Source: JACCUZ01 sp038246575 (GTDB taxonomy: Bacteria; Actinomycetota; Actinomycetes; JACCUZ01). Taken from it: a stretch of 36,598 bases of DNA. The notes beneath the pieces were generated by a model, which saw nothing but the letters and a program-made list of their open reading frames with translations, made no database searches and was not told the origin of the DNA. Both the position numbers and the translations under genes were made by a program. The stretch covers positions 1 to 36,598 of the forward strand of contig JBBRVU010000021.1 in NCBI GenBank assembly GCA_038246575.1, read 5' to 3'. Below are positions 1-6,865 of this stretch, piece by piece (position 1 is the stretch's first letter; every line of letters begins with the position of its first letter).

Positions 1-3
1 GCC

Positions 4-762
4 ATGTCCTCCACGATCCTGACGGTCGGCCCGCGACTCGGTGTCGCCGTGGTCCTGCTCGCGGGCGTAGCTGCCGGGGTGGCCGCGACGGGCCGGCTGG
101 GACACGAACGGCAGATCGTGGTCGCAGCCCTCCGGGCGGCCGCGCAGCTCGCTGCCGTCTCACTGGTGATCGCAGCGATCCTGGACTCGCTGCCATTGAC
201 GTCGGTGTTCATCGTCTTCATGTACGCGGTGGCAGCGCGGACCTCGGCGCGGCGGATGACCCGAGATCGCAGTGGCTGGTGGGCGGCCGCACCGATCGTC
301 GCCGGGAGCCTGCCGGTCGTCGCCGGGCTGTTGCTCAGCGGCCTGCTGCCGACAAGCGGGCTCGCAGTGATCCCGGTGACCGGCATCCTGATCGGCGGCG
401 CGATGACTGCGACATCGCTGGCCGGGCGGCGGGCGGTGGACGAGCTCATCACGCGCCGTGGTGAGGTCGAAGCTGCGCTGGCGCTGGGGTTCAGCGACCG
501 TGACGCCGCGCTGGAGATCTCACGGCCGGCCGCGTCGCAGGCCTTGATCCCCGCTCTGGACCAGACGCGCACGGTCGGGCTCGTTACGCTGCCGGGAGCC
601 TTCGTCGGGATGCTCCTCGGCGGTGCGACGCCGGTGGCCGCGGGCGCGGTGCAGCTGTTCGTGCTGGTCGCTCTGCTGGCGGTCGAAGCGGTGGCGGTCG
701 TGCTCGTCACCGAGCTGGTGGCCCGGGGACGAATCACGACCGCCGCGCGAGCCGCTCAGTAG
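4..762 (+). CDS. fetB: FetB/YbbM-family ABC transporter permease (probable metal exporter subunit)
   Basis: A 252-residue polytopic membrane protein of the UPF0014/FetB family, which in E. coli pairs with the ATPase FetA and is linked to iron export. The whole length is hydrophobic with about seven membrane segments. The family signature is visible in the second half: a charged cytoplasmic stretch (RRGEVEAALALGFSDRDAA), then TVGLVTLPGAFVGMLLGGATP followed by a run of hydrophobic residues. Length fits the family. The ATG lies at the window edge, so its ribosome binding site and a probable upstream fetA cannot be seen, and an earlier start is possible. The 3' end overlaps the convergent DUF6131 gene by 7 bp. 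Family assignment is good; the metal substrate is inferred. Confidence 0.85.
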   Translation: MSSTILTVGPRLGVAVVLLAGVAAGVAATGRLGHERQIVVAALRAAAQLAAVSLVIAAILDSLPLTSVFIVFMYAVAARTSARRMTRDRSGWWAAAPIVAGSLPVVAGLLLSGLLPTSGLAVIPVTGILIGGAMTATSLAGRRAVDELITRRGEVEAALALGFSDRDAALEISRPAASQALIPALDQTRTVGLVTLPGAFVGMLLGGATPVAAGAVQLFVLVALLAVEAVAVVLVTELVARGRITTAARAAQ

Positions 763-902
763 TAGCGGCGCCGGGTCCCGCCGATCGGCACGAGGTTCAG
801 GATCAGGCCGACGATCAGTAGGATGATGCCGATGATCAGCAGGAAACTCAGACTCGAGACGAGCAGTCCGAGAATGATGAGGATGACGCCCAGAATCACC
901 AT
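756..902 (-). CDS. DUF6131-like 48-residue membrane miniprotein
   Basis: A very small hydrophobic protein beginning MVILGVILIILGLLVSS and ending GGTRRRYY. Two glycine-zipped membrane segments (about residues 3-18 and 20-38) are followed by a short basic, Tyr-ending tail. This matches the layout of the actinobacterial DUF6131 miniproteins, whose function is unknown. A clear Shine-Dalgarno sequence (ACGGAGGT) precedes the ATG at the correct distance. It lies 93 bp downstream of coaE on the same strand and overlaps the end of the fetB-like gene tail to tail. The clean RBS, start and family-like tail make it a real gene despite its size. Confidence 0.75.
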   Translation of the reverse strand: MVILGVILIILGLLVSSLSFLLIIGIILLIVGLILNLVPIGGTRRRYY

Positions 903-995
903 TGCGACCTCCGTGAGTTGATGCCGCGCAGGGTGCGGGCTGATCGTTCATGCCCGCCTACCGGCGTTTCACTCATGCACAATCGGCGAGAGCCG

Positions 996-1601
996 CTACG
1001 CAGCGCGCAGCCGCACCCACAGTGCTTCGACCTGCCGGCGCAGCGCGACCCGGTCCGAGTCGTCGGGGTCGTTGTCGATGACGACGTCAGCGGCGGCCAG
1101 CCGTTGGTCGCGGCCGGCCTGGGCGGCGATGCGTTGGGCCACCTCGTCGCGGGTCATCCCGCGCGACCCGGTCAGCCGGCGTACCTGCGTCTCGTGAGAG
1201 ACGTCGACGACCACGACGAGGTCGAAGTCGTGCTGCAGGTGGTTCTCGACCAGCAGGGGTACGTCGTAGACCACGACGGCGTCTTCGGCTGCGTCGGCTG
1301 CGTCGGCCATCAGCTCGGCACTGCGACGCGCGACGTAGGGGTGCACGATGGCCTCCAGCGCAGCCCGGCCCGCATGGTCGGCGAAGACGAGGGCGCCGAG
1401 CTTGGGCCGGTCCAGCGAGCCGTCGGCGGCGAGCACGTCGCGACCGAACTCCGCCAGCACTGCGGCAAGGCCGGCAGTCCCCGGCGCGAGGGCCTCGCGG
1501 GCGAGCGCGTCGGCATCGACGACGACCGCGCCGCGTTCAGCGAGCAGCCGGGCAACCTCGCTCTTGCCCGAGCCGATGCCACCGGTGAGACCGACCTTCA
1601 T
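996..1601 (-). CDS. coaE: Dephospho-CoA kinase
   Basis: Catalyses the last step of coenzyme A synthesis, ATP-dependent 3'-phosphorylation of dephospho-CoA, in the cytoplasm. The protein (201 residues from the ATG) opens with MKVGLTGGIGSGKSEVA, whose P-loop GGIGSGKS is diagnostic. DADALAREAL (the DxD region), the YDVPLLVENHL motif of the CoA-binding lid and VVVDVSHETQVRRL follow in the usual order. Length is normal for a single-domain bacterial CoaE. A GTG lies immediately upstream of the ATG; I prefer the ATG. No Shine-Dalgarno is visible, and a GATAAC element about 12 nt upstream suggests a leaderless or nearly leaderless transcript. Confidence 0.95.
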   Translation of the reverse strand: MKVGLTGGIGSGKSEVARLLAERGAVVVDADALAREALAPGTAGLAAVLAEFGRDVLAADGSLDRPKLGALVFADHAGRAALEAIVHPYVARRSAELMADAADAAEDAVVVYDVPLLVENHLQHDFDLVVVVDVSHETQVRRLTGSRGMTRDEVAQRIAAQAGRDQRLAAADVVIDNDPDDSDRVALRRQVEALWVRLRAA

Positions 1602-1605
1602 CACG

Positions 1606-1628
1606 GCGGCGACGTTATCGGTCGCCGC
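1606..1628 (-). promoter_or_regulatory. Possible coaE promoter within an 8-bp inverted repeat
   Basis: GCGGCGAC (1606-1613) and GTCGCCGC (1621-1628) form a perfect inverted repeat around GTTATCG. Read on the minus strand, the spacer holds GATAAC at 1619-1614, resembling a -10 box. Transcription would then start near 1607, only a few nucleotides before the coaE ATG, which agrees with the absence of a ribosome binding site. A -35 box at proper spacing is not convincing. The repeat could instead be an operator. Confidence 0.3.
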
Positions 1629-1683
1629 GACGCTCAGGACGACAACGGCATTGCGCGGAAAGGGTGTCGCGGGAGGTGACGGA

Positions 1684-1812
1684 CTAGCGGTGGGGCATCG
1701 GGGTGATTCCCTGGTTCTTGCCTTCCGCCTTGGCCTTCTTGTCCGCCCGCTTCTCCTTCAGGCTCTTGCCGGACTTCTTGCTGCTGGTCTGACGTGGTGA
1801 CTTGTCGGCCAT
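1684..1812 (-). CDS. Small highly basic protein, 42 residues
   Basis: The product starts MADKSPRQTSSKKSGKS, continues with LKEKRADKKAKAEGK and ends NQGITPMPHR. It is very rich in Lys and Arg, soluble, and has no membrane segment. Short proteins of this type, with an SKKSGKSLKEKR core, are common hypothetical proteins in actinobacteria; I know of no assigned function. A strong Shine-Dalgarno (GAGGAG) precedes the ATG, which favours a true gene. It is upstream of coaE on the same strand with a gap of 82 bp. Nucleic-acid or ribosome association is plausible from charge alone, but this is inference. Confidence 0.7.
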   Translation of the reverse strand: MADKSPRQTSSKKSGKSLKEKRADKKAKAEGKNQGITPMPHR

Positions 1813-1899
1813 GGTGCTCCTCAATGGGGCGGCCGTCGCGACCCAGGCGCGGATGCGCTGGGGTCGGCGGTCGCTGCCGACACTACTCCCGGTGCGGCG

Positions 1900-1930
1900 G
1901 TGGGGACGCCTCCCGCACGGCAGTCCCCAC
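1900..1930 (-). terminator. Hairpin terminator after the heptad-repeat protein gene
   Basis: GTGGGGAC (1900-1907) pairs perfectly with GTCCCCAC (1923-1930), and inner GCC/GGC pairs extend the stem past a one-base bulge. It begins about 25 nt beyond the stop of the 918-residue protein gene and lies upstream of the 42-residue gene. There is no U-tract, as is usual for high-GC actinobacterial terminators. Confidence 0.55.
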
Positions 1931-1954
1931 GGCCACTCCCCCCGGCTTGCGGGA

Positions 1955-4711
1955 TCAGGCGAAGCGTCCCCGGAGCGCGGTCGCCCCGAAGGCGCCCAGA
2001 CCCAGCACGACCAGTCCGACGACTCCGCGGCTCACGCTGCCGAGACCGCCGATGTGTCCGACGGGCGCGATGCTGATGTCGTACGCCGCTCGCGCGTCCT
2101 CGACACCGTTGGGCGCACCGTAGGGCAGGGCGTTGGCCGTGCCGCGGTCGTTGAGCGCCTGCATGATCGCGTACTCCTTGCCGAACTCCTTGGACGTCTC
2201 GTCGCCTGCCGCGATCAGCTGGGTCGTGCCCTCCTTGCTGAGCCGGCCGGCGCCGTCGACCAGCTGCGTACCGCCGTCGGACGCCTGGCCGAGGCCGTCG
2301 GAGATCTGCGCGGACCCGTCAACTGCGGCGTTGAGGTCCGACAGTCCGTTGGCGAGCTGTTGAGCACCGGGTGCCAGCTGCCCGGACAGCGCGGCCGCGA
2401 GCTCGGTCGAGCCGTCGGACAGCGCCGACGACCCGGTTGCCAACGCCTGCGCGCCGGTCACGGCCGCGGGCACCTTCTCGCCGACCTGGTCCAGGCCACC
2501 GGACAGCTGCGCCGCACCCGCGGCGAGCTGCTGCGCGCCGTCCCCGGCCTGCGCGATGCCCAGCGCCAGGTCACCGGCGCCGACGTTGGCCGCACTGGCC
2601 CCCGGGGCGAGCTGCCCGATGCCGCTCACCGCGGTGCCGAGACCGGCGAGCAGCTGGTCGATCCCTGGCAGGATCTGCGTTCTGACGCCATCGCGAGCGC
2701 TTGCCGATCCGGTGGCCAGACGATCGACACCGGCGCGGATGGAGGCGAGTCCGGTCTGTGCCTCAGCAAGCTTGCCGAGCATCAATGAGACGGCACCACT
2801 CAGGCGGTCAACTCCCTGCGTGTTGATGTTCCCGAGGTTCGTCGCCGCGGAGTCCGTGCCGTAGTACAGCGTGGCGAGTCCTTCGCAGGTGTTAGTCGGA
2901 GGGTTGGGCGGAGGAGCAACGGAACTCGGTGACCCCAGGCAGGCGTTTGCCACGTAGAAGTTGAAGGCGACCGCCTTCAGCTGTGCGCTCAGTGCGCTCT
3001 GAACCAGGCCGATGTTCTCGCGCACTCCACACGGGTTGGCTGGGTTCGTCGGGTTGCTCGTGTCGCACGCGGTGTTGCTCAGACCCACCTTCACGCCTGC
3101 CAGGCCCTCCTTGAGACCGCATGGGTTCGCCGCATTGCTGGGATCAGCAAGGCTGCACCCTGGATTGCTGACCCCGAACGCGAGACCTGCGAGGCCCTGC
3201 TTCACTCCGCACGGATTGGCGGTGTTCGCCGGGTCGGCGAGGCTGCAACCGGGGTTGCTCAGGCCGAAAGCGATCTGCTGCAAACCCTGGTAGAGCCCGC
3301 CAGGGTCGGCCGCGCCTGCGGCCCCCACCGGGTGGTCGATGCCCGCACGAAGCGTGACCAGGCCGGACCGCGCAGCCGGGAGACCGCTCGTACCGTCGTT
3401 GAGCTTCCCGAGCCCGTCGCTGATCAGCCCGAGTGCCCCCGCGAGAGCCTGCGAACCGTCGATGAGGTCCGAGTCGGACTCCGGGTCCTGGAAGCCGGTC
3501 GAGAGCCGCGACGCACCGGCGGACAGGTCCTTGGCCCCCGTCTGCAGCTGGCCAGCACCGTCGGCGAGCGCACCGAGGCCGACCGCCAGGTCCTTGTTGC
3601 CCTTGGCCACCTTCTTGGCACCCGCGGCGAGCTGGTCGCCGCCGTCTGCGGCCTTCTTCGCACCGGCGGCGAGCTGCTGCCCGCCGTCGATCGCCTGCGG
3701 GACGCCGTTGGCCAGCCCGTCGTTGAGCTGGACCGCGCCGTCCTGGAGCTGGGTCAGCCCGTTGAGCAGCTGGGCCGCGCCGTCACGCAGCTTGAGCACG
3801 TTGGCGTCGATCTCGGTCGCACCGGCGGTGAGCTTTCGGCCGGTGGCCGCGCCGGACTCGAAGCCGTCCTGCCCGAACTTCAGCTCGGGGTGACGCTCGG
3901 GAGTCACTGGCAGCAGCTGCACGTGGGCCGCCGGTATGGCCGCATCGGAGACCTCGGCGGAGAAGCCGAAGGTCTGCTCGACCTGGCCGATCGGCTCGAA
4001 GAGCACCATCGTCCAGGCGAGCAGCCGGCCGCCGTGGCCGTTGCCGGCCTGGTCGGCGCGGTTGTCGTTCGTGGCGATCCGCTTGAACGAGCTGGGCAGG
4101 TCCAGGGCCAGCTGACCGACGAACGGCGTCACCAGGTCGATGGTCTCGGTGACGTCCTCACCGGCCCCGTCGAGGTAGGTGATCTCGATCGGCGCCGCCG
4201 TCACGTTCGCCACGTGGTAGGTCACCTCGAGCGTGCCCGTCTTGCCGGCGAGTCGGCCTGGCGTGATCGGCTTGCCGTCGAGGGTGTACTCCACGGCGAT
4301 CGTGACGGGCAGGTCCTTGGTGAACTTCGCGACGGTGCGGAAGTTGCGCGTCCCGTCGACGGAGAAGTCGTACGTGGCCTTGCCGTCGGAGGTGCTCGGC
4401 GCGCTCCAGCCGTCGAGGTTGCGGACGCCGCTGGTCGAGGTCGGGTCCTCGAGCGACACGTCGCCCTTGCCGCTGGCCTGGATCTGCGAGAACAGCCGGG
4501 CCACTTCGAGCTTTCCGGTGGAGTCCAGCTCCACCTTGACCGTCTCGGACGACTGCACGACCGGCTCGCCGTCGACCTGGGCGAGGGCAGCAGCGATCGG
4601 CCCGGCAAGGGCCAGCCCGGCGGCGGCGGCGAACGCCGTCCCGGCCAGGGCGGTCCGGCGACGGCGCGAGGCGCCGACCGGATGCTGCATGTGCCTGGAG
4701 GTCACAGTCAT
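1955..4711 (-). CDS. Secreted, C-terminally anchored heptad-repeat envelope protein with Cys-pair repeats
   Basis: A 918-residue protein of no family I can name with certainty. It has an N-terminal signal or anchor (about residues 18-44), a beta-rich domain (about 45-290), a long glycine-punctuated heptad region (about 300-420), three 30-residue Cys-pair repeats (485-574), a second heptad region (about 650-870), and a C-terminal membrane segment ending in GRFA. The heptads follow a pattern such as LxxGAxQLxxG, as in the stalks of YhgE/Pip and EsaA-type proteins, but the multi-spanning membrane part of those families is missing. The ATG at 4711 is chosen because it follows the upstream stop by 1 bp (TGACATG) and precedes the signal sequence; a longer frame reading upstream lacks support. 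Last gene of a three-gene operon. Inferred: an extracellular coiled-coil stalk or scaffold. Confidence 0.8.
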   Translation of the reverse strand: MTVTSRHMQHPVGASRRRRTALAGTAFAAAAGLALAGPIAAALAQVDGEPVVQSSETVKVELDSTGKLEVARLFSQIQASGKGDVSLEDPTSTSGVRNLDGWSAPSTSDGKATYDFSVDGTRNFRTVAKFTKDLPVTIAVEYTLDGKPITPGRLAGKTGTLEVTYHVANVTAAPIEITYLDGAGEDVTETIDLVTPFVGQLALDLPSSFKRIATNDNRADQAGNGHGGRLLAWTMVLFEPIGQVEQTFGFSAEVSDAAIPAAHVQLLPVTPERHPELKFGQDGFESGAATGRKLTAGATEIDANVLKLRDGAAQLLNGLTQLQDGAVQLNDGLANGVPQAIDGGQQLAAGAKKAADGGDQLAAGAKKVAKGNKDLAVGLGALADGAGQLQTGAKDLSAGASRLSTGFQDPESDSDLIDGSQALAGALGLISDGLGKLNDGTSGLPAARSGLVTLRAGIDHPVGAAGAADPGGLYQGLQQIAFGLSNPGCSLADPANTANPCGVKQGLAGLAFGVSNPGCSLADPSNAANPCGLKEGLAGVKVGLSNTACDTSNPTNPANPCGVRENIGLVQSALSAQLKAVAFNFYVANACLGSPSSVAPPPNPPTNTCEGLATLYYGTDSAATNLGNINTQGVDRLSGAVSLMLGKLAEAQTGLASIRAGVDRLATGSASARDGVRTQILPGIDQLLAGLGTAVSGIGQLAPGASAANVGAGDLALGIAQAGDGAQQLAAGAAQLSGGLDQVGEKVPAAVTGAQALATGSSALSDGSTELAAALSGQLAPGAQQLANGLSDLNAAVDGSAQISDGLGQASDGGTQLVDGAGRLSKEGTTQLIAAGDETSKEFGKEYAIMQALNDRGTANALPYGAPNGVEDARAAYDISIAPVGHIGGLGSVSRGVVGLVVLGLGAFGATALRGRFA
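2990..3259 (-). repeat. Three 90-bp tandem coding repeats (30-residue Cys-pair unit)
   Basis: Within the heptad-repeat protein, residues 485, 515 and 545 begin three units in exact 30-residue register: SNPGCSLADPANTANPCG, SNPGCSLADPSNAANPCG and SNTACDTSNPTNPANPCG. Each has two Cys separated by 11 residues. A degenerate, Pro-rich fourth Cys pair (ACLGSPSS to NTCEGL) follows near residue 590. DNA identity between units is partial, so the duplication is old and selected at protein level. Confidence 0.85.
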
Positions 4712-4712
4712 G

Positions 4713-5333
4713 TCAGGCCTCCGTGGGCTTGTCGAGGATCTGCACGCCGGCGTTGTCCTTCGCCCGCCCGGGTGGACGCTGGGGTGACCGGTCCGGAGGT
4801 GTTCGGTCGGCAGGCGCGTGCCGTCCTGACTCAGCGCCCTCGGCACCGGCGAACGCGTCGCCGAGCGCGCCGACGAGGAAGCCGACGGCCGCTGCCAGCA
4901 GCACCGTGGTCGCCGCGGTCACCGACTCGCTGGTGAACGCAGTCGGGTTGATCCCGAACGCGAACTCGTAGGCCCCCGCGATCGCAGCCACGCCCAGCAG
5001 CCCGGACCACAGCGGCATCCACCCCACGGTGGCCGCGCAGATCCCGGTGAGCACCGCGATGACGATGAACGCGGCCAGCGCGCGTCCCGACCCGGTGTCG
5101 GGCAGGACGCCGGCCCGCAGTCCGTAGCCGACCCAGGCCAGCACGAAGCCGACGAGGAAGCCGGCGGCGCGGGGCAGCGGGCCGTCCAGCGTCGGCACCA
5201 GGCCCAGCGTGGCGCCGATCGCGGCACCGAGCAGGGCGGAGCGGATCTCGTCGAGGCCCAGTGCGCCACCGAACTGCGCGAGCAGCGCGGCGAAGACTGC
5301 GAGTAGGCCGCCGGTGATCAGGGTGCGTCGCAT
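4713..5333 (-). CDS. Polytopic membrane protein of unknown function
   Basis: A 206-residue membrane protein with about six hydrophobic segments spread over residues 5-160, including GGLLAVFAALLAQFGGALGL near the start and TTVLLAAAVGFLVGAL near the end. A hydrophilic, Pro/Arg-rich cytoplasmic-type tail follows (about 165-206). I do not recognise the family. A Shine-Dalgarno (AGAAGGA) precedes the ATG. The gene begins 13 bp after the hydrolase stop and ends 1 bp before the start of the heptad-repeat protein, so the three are almost certainly co-transcribed and the last two translationally coupled. Context suggests it is the membrane partner of the stalk protein; that is inference. Confidence 0.75.
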   Translation of the reverse strand: MRRTLITGGLLAVFAALLAQFGGALGLDEIRSALLGAAIGATLGLVPTLDGPLPRAAGFLVGFVLAWVGYGLRAGVLPDTGSGRALAAFIVIAVLTGICAATVGWMPLWSGLLGVAAIAGAYEFAFGINPTAFTSESVTAATTVLLAAAVGFLVGALGDAFAGAEGAESGRHAPADRTPPDRSPQRPPGRAKDNAGVQILDKPTEA

Positions 5334-5346
5334 CGGTCAGGTCCTT

Positions 5347-6711
5347 CTAGTGAGCCGGCCACGCGGGCACGGACAGGGAGGTGAGCAGGCCACTGGTCTG
5401 GACCGGCGCGGTGTACGTGCCCGACGCGACCCACCCGTCGAGGGCGTCCACGACGGCGAGGTAGTTCTCGGTCGCAAAGTTGCAGTGCCCGGCGCCGTAC
5501 GGGGCGCCGTCACCGGAGACGGCCGGGCTGCCGTCGGTGTAGGTCGCGGGCGTCGTGACGAACAGCTGGTGCAGCAGCGAGCCGGCTCCTGCCTTGTCGA
5601 CCCGGTCGGCGAAGACCGCCTCGTTCTGCACGATCACGAGCGGGTCGTACTGCGTGTGCAACGTGATGGTGCGGTCGTGAAGGTTCCCGAGCGGGTTGCC
5701 CAGGCGGTTGGCCGCCCGACGCGTCTTCTTCCTGGCCTTGACCCGCTCGCCGTAGGTCTGGACGGTCTGGGCGTACGCCTTGAGCAGCCCCGCCGAGAAG
5801 CCCAGACCGGTGAACCGGGCGAGCGCCTGGTCGGTGACCCGGTTGCGGTAGTCGACCGTCGTGTTCTTCGACGGGTTGCCACCGACCCGGGACTCGATGT
5901 CGTAGCGGCCGACGGTTCCGTAGGTCAGCGCGGTCTGCAACGTCTCGACCGACGCCGCGACGGCGGACGTGATCGAGGACGCGGAGAAGTCGCGGGTCTT
6001 CGGCGAGCCGCCGGTCAGCGCCGAGATGCCCAGCAGTCGCGCGGCGGCGCCGGGCTGCTTGGACGAGTCGGCCAGCCGCGCCAGGATCCGCGCCATGGCA
6101 GCGTCGACGTTGGCCTGCGCGTCCGCGGCGCTCGAGTAGCCGGTGAGCTTGAGCTTGGGATAGAAGAACACCTTGACCGCGACGGCCACGTCGAGGGCGA
6201 GGTCGAGGTTCTTGTTCGTGCCGGCGAGCACGCCGCACAGCGGGGCGACGCCGTCGACGAGGTTCGGCCGGGTCTCGGCCAGTGTCTGGGTGATCAGGCC
6301 GCCGAGGCTGTGGCCCCACGCGAAGACCCGCTTCACCCGGTCGGCGCCCAGTCGCGCGGTCGCGATGTCGATCGCCTCGACACCCGCGGCGACACCATCG
6401 CGCACCGCCCAACCGGCGCCGCCCCGGGCGTACGACGAGCCGATCATCGCGTAGCCCTGCGCGAGCAGAGCGTCGCGAGTGGCGGCGTTCGGTGCGTTGG
6501 CCGCGCCGACGGGAGTGAACGAGTAGCCGTGCGACCACAGCAGCACGGTGCCGTTGAAGTCGGCCGGGGCGTCGAGGACCCAGTCGCCGTTGCTCGTCGA
6601 GCCGGTGGCATGGACCGCCGCGGCGGCCGACGCGGGCGCGGGAAGCGAGGCCAGGCCGACCGTGAGGCCGCCGACGAGCACGAGTGCGCCGACGCTGTTG
6701 CGCAGAGACAT
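5347..6711 (-). CDS. Secreted alpha/beta hydrolase (lipase/esterase-like)
   Basis: A 454-residue exported serine hydrolase. Residues 1-30 are a signal peptide (ending PAPASAA). The oxyanion-side motif LLWSHGY is near residue 58, the nucleophile elbow WGHSLGG places Ser135 in the usual GxSxG context, HTQYDPLV probably supplies the catalytic Asp, and YGAGHCNF supplies the His. A large insert between Ser and Asp probably forms a lid. Substrate is unknown; lipid or polyester ester bonds are likely for the family. A Shine-Dalgarno (TGAGGAAG) precedes the ATG. It is the first gene of the operon with the polytopic protein and the heptad-repeat stalk. A 30-bp perfect inverted repeat lies about 50 bp upstream. 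Confidence 0.85.
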   Translation of the reverse strand: MSLRNSVGALVLVGGLTVGLASLPAPASAAAAVHATGSTSNGDWVLDAPADFNGTVLLWSHGYSFTPVGAANAPNAATRDALLAQGYAMIGSSYARGGAGWAVRDGVAAGVEAIDIATARLGADRVKRVFAWGHSLGGLITQTLAETRPNLVDGVAPLCGVLAGTNKNLDLALDVAVAVKVFFYPKLKLTGYSSAADAQANVDAAMARILARLADSSKQPGAAARLLGISALTGGSPKTRDFSASSITSAVAASVETLQTALTYGTVGRYDIESRVGGNPSKNTTVDYRNRVTDQALARFTGLGFSAGLLKAYAQTVQTYGERVKARKKTRRAANRLGNPLGNLHDRTITLHTQYDPLVIVQNEAVFADRVDKAGAGSLLHQLFVTTPATYTDGSPAVSGDGAPYGAGHCNFATENYLAVVDALDGWVASGTYTAPVQTSGLLTSLSVPAWPAH

Positions 6712-6760
6712 GGGGCTTCCTCAGGACAGCGGGATCCGCGCCCGGCAGGGCAGTGGGTGC

Positions 6761-6790
6761 CCCGACGGTTACTGGCGGGTAACCGTCGGG
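6761..6790. promoter_or_regulatory. 12-bp-arm inverted repeat upstream of the hydrolase operon
   Basis: CCCGACGGTTAC (6761-6772) and GTAACCGTCGGG (6779-6790) are perfect inverted repeats around TGGCGG. The site lies 50 bp upstream of the secreted hydrolase start and 75 bp beyond the transglycosylase stop. It could be an operator for the hydrolase operon or the terminator of the transglycosylase. The core ACGGTTAC recurs in palindromes upstream of the desaturase and the metzincin, which favours an operator. Confidence 0.5.
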
Positions 6791-6865
6791 ACGGCAGATG
6801 TCTACCACCGCGGGGTCACGGAACGTAAGTCCCTCACCGAAATTGGTGCACGGTCACCAAGATCT

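Noticed and set aside
3332..4936. Plus-strand open frame of 534 codons
   Set aside because: Antisense to the heptad-repeat protein, whose signal peptide, repeats and coupling to the upstream gene show the true strand.
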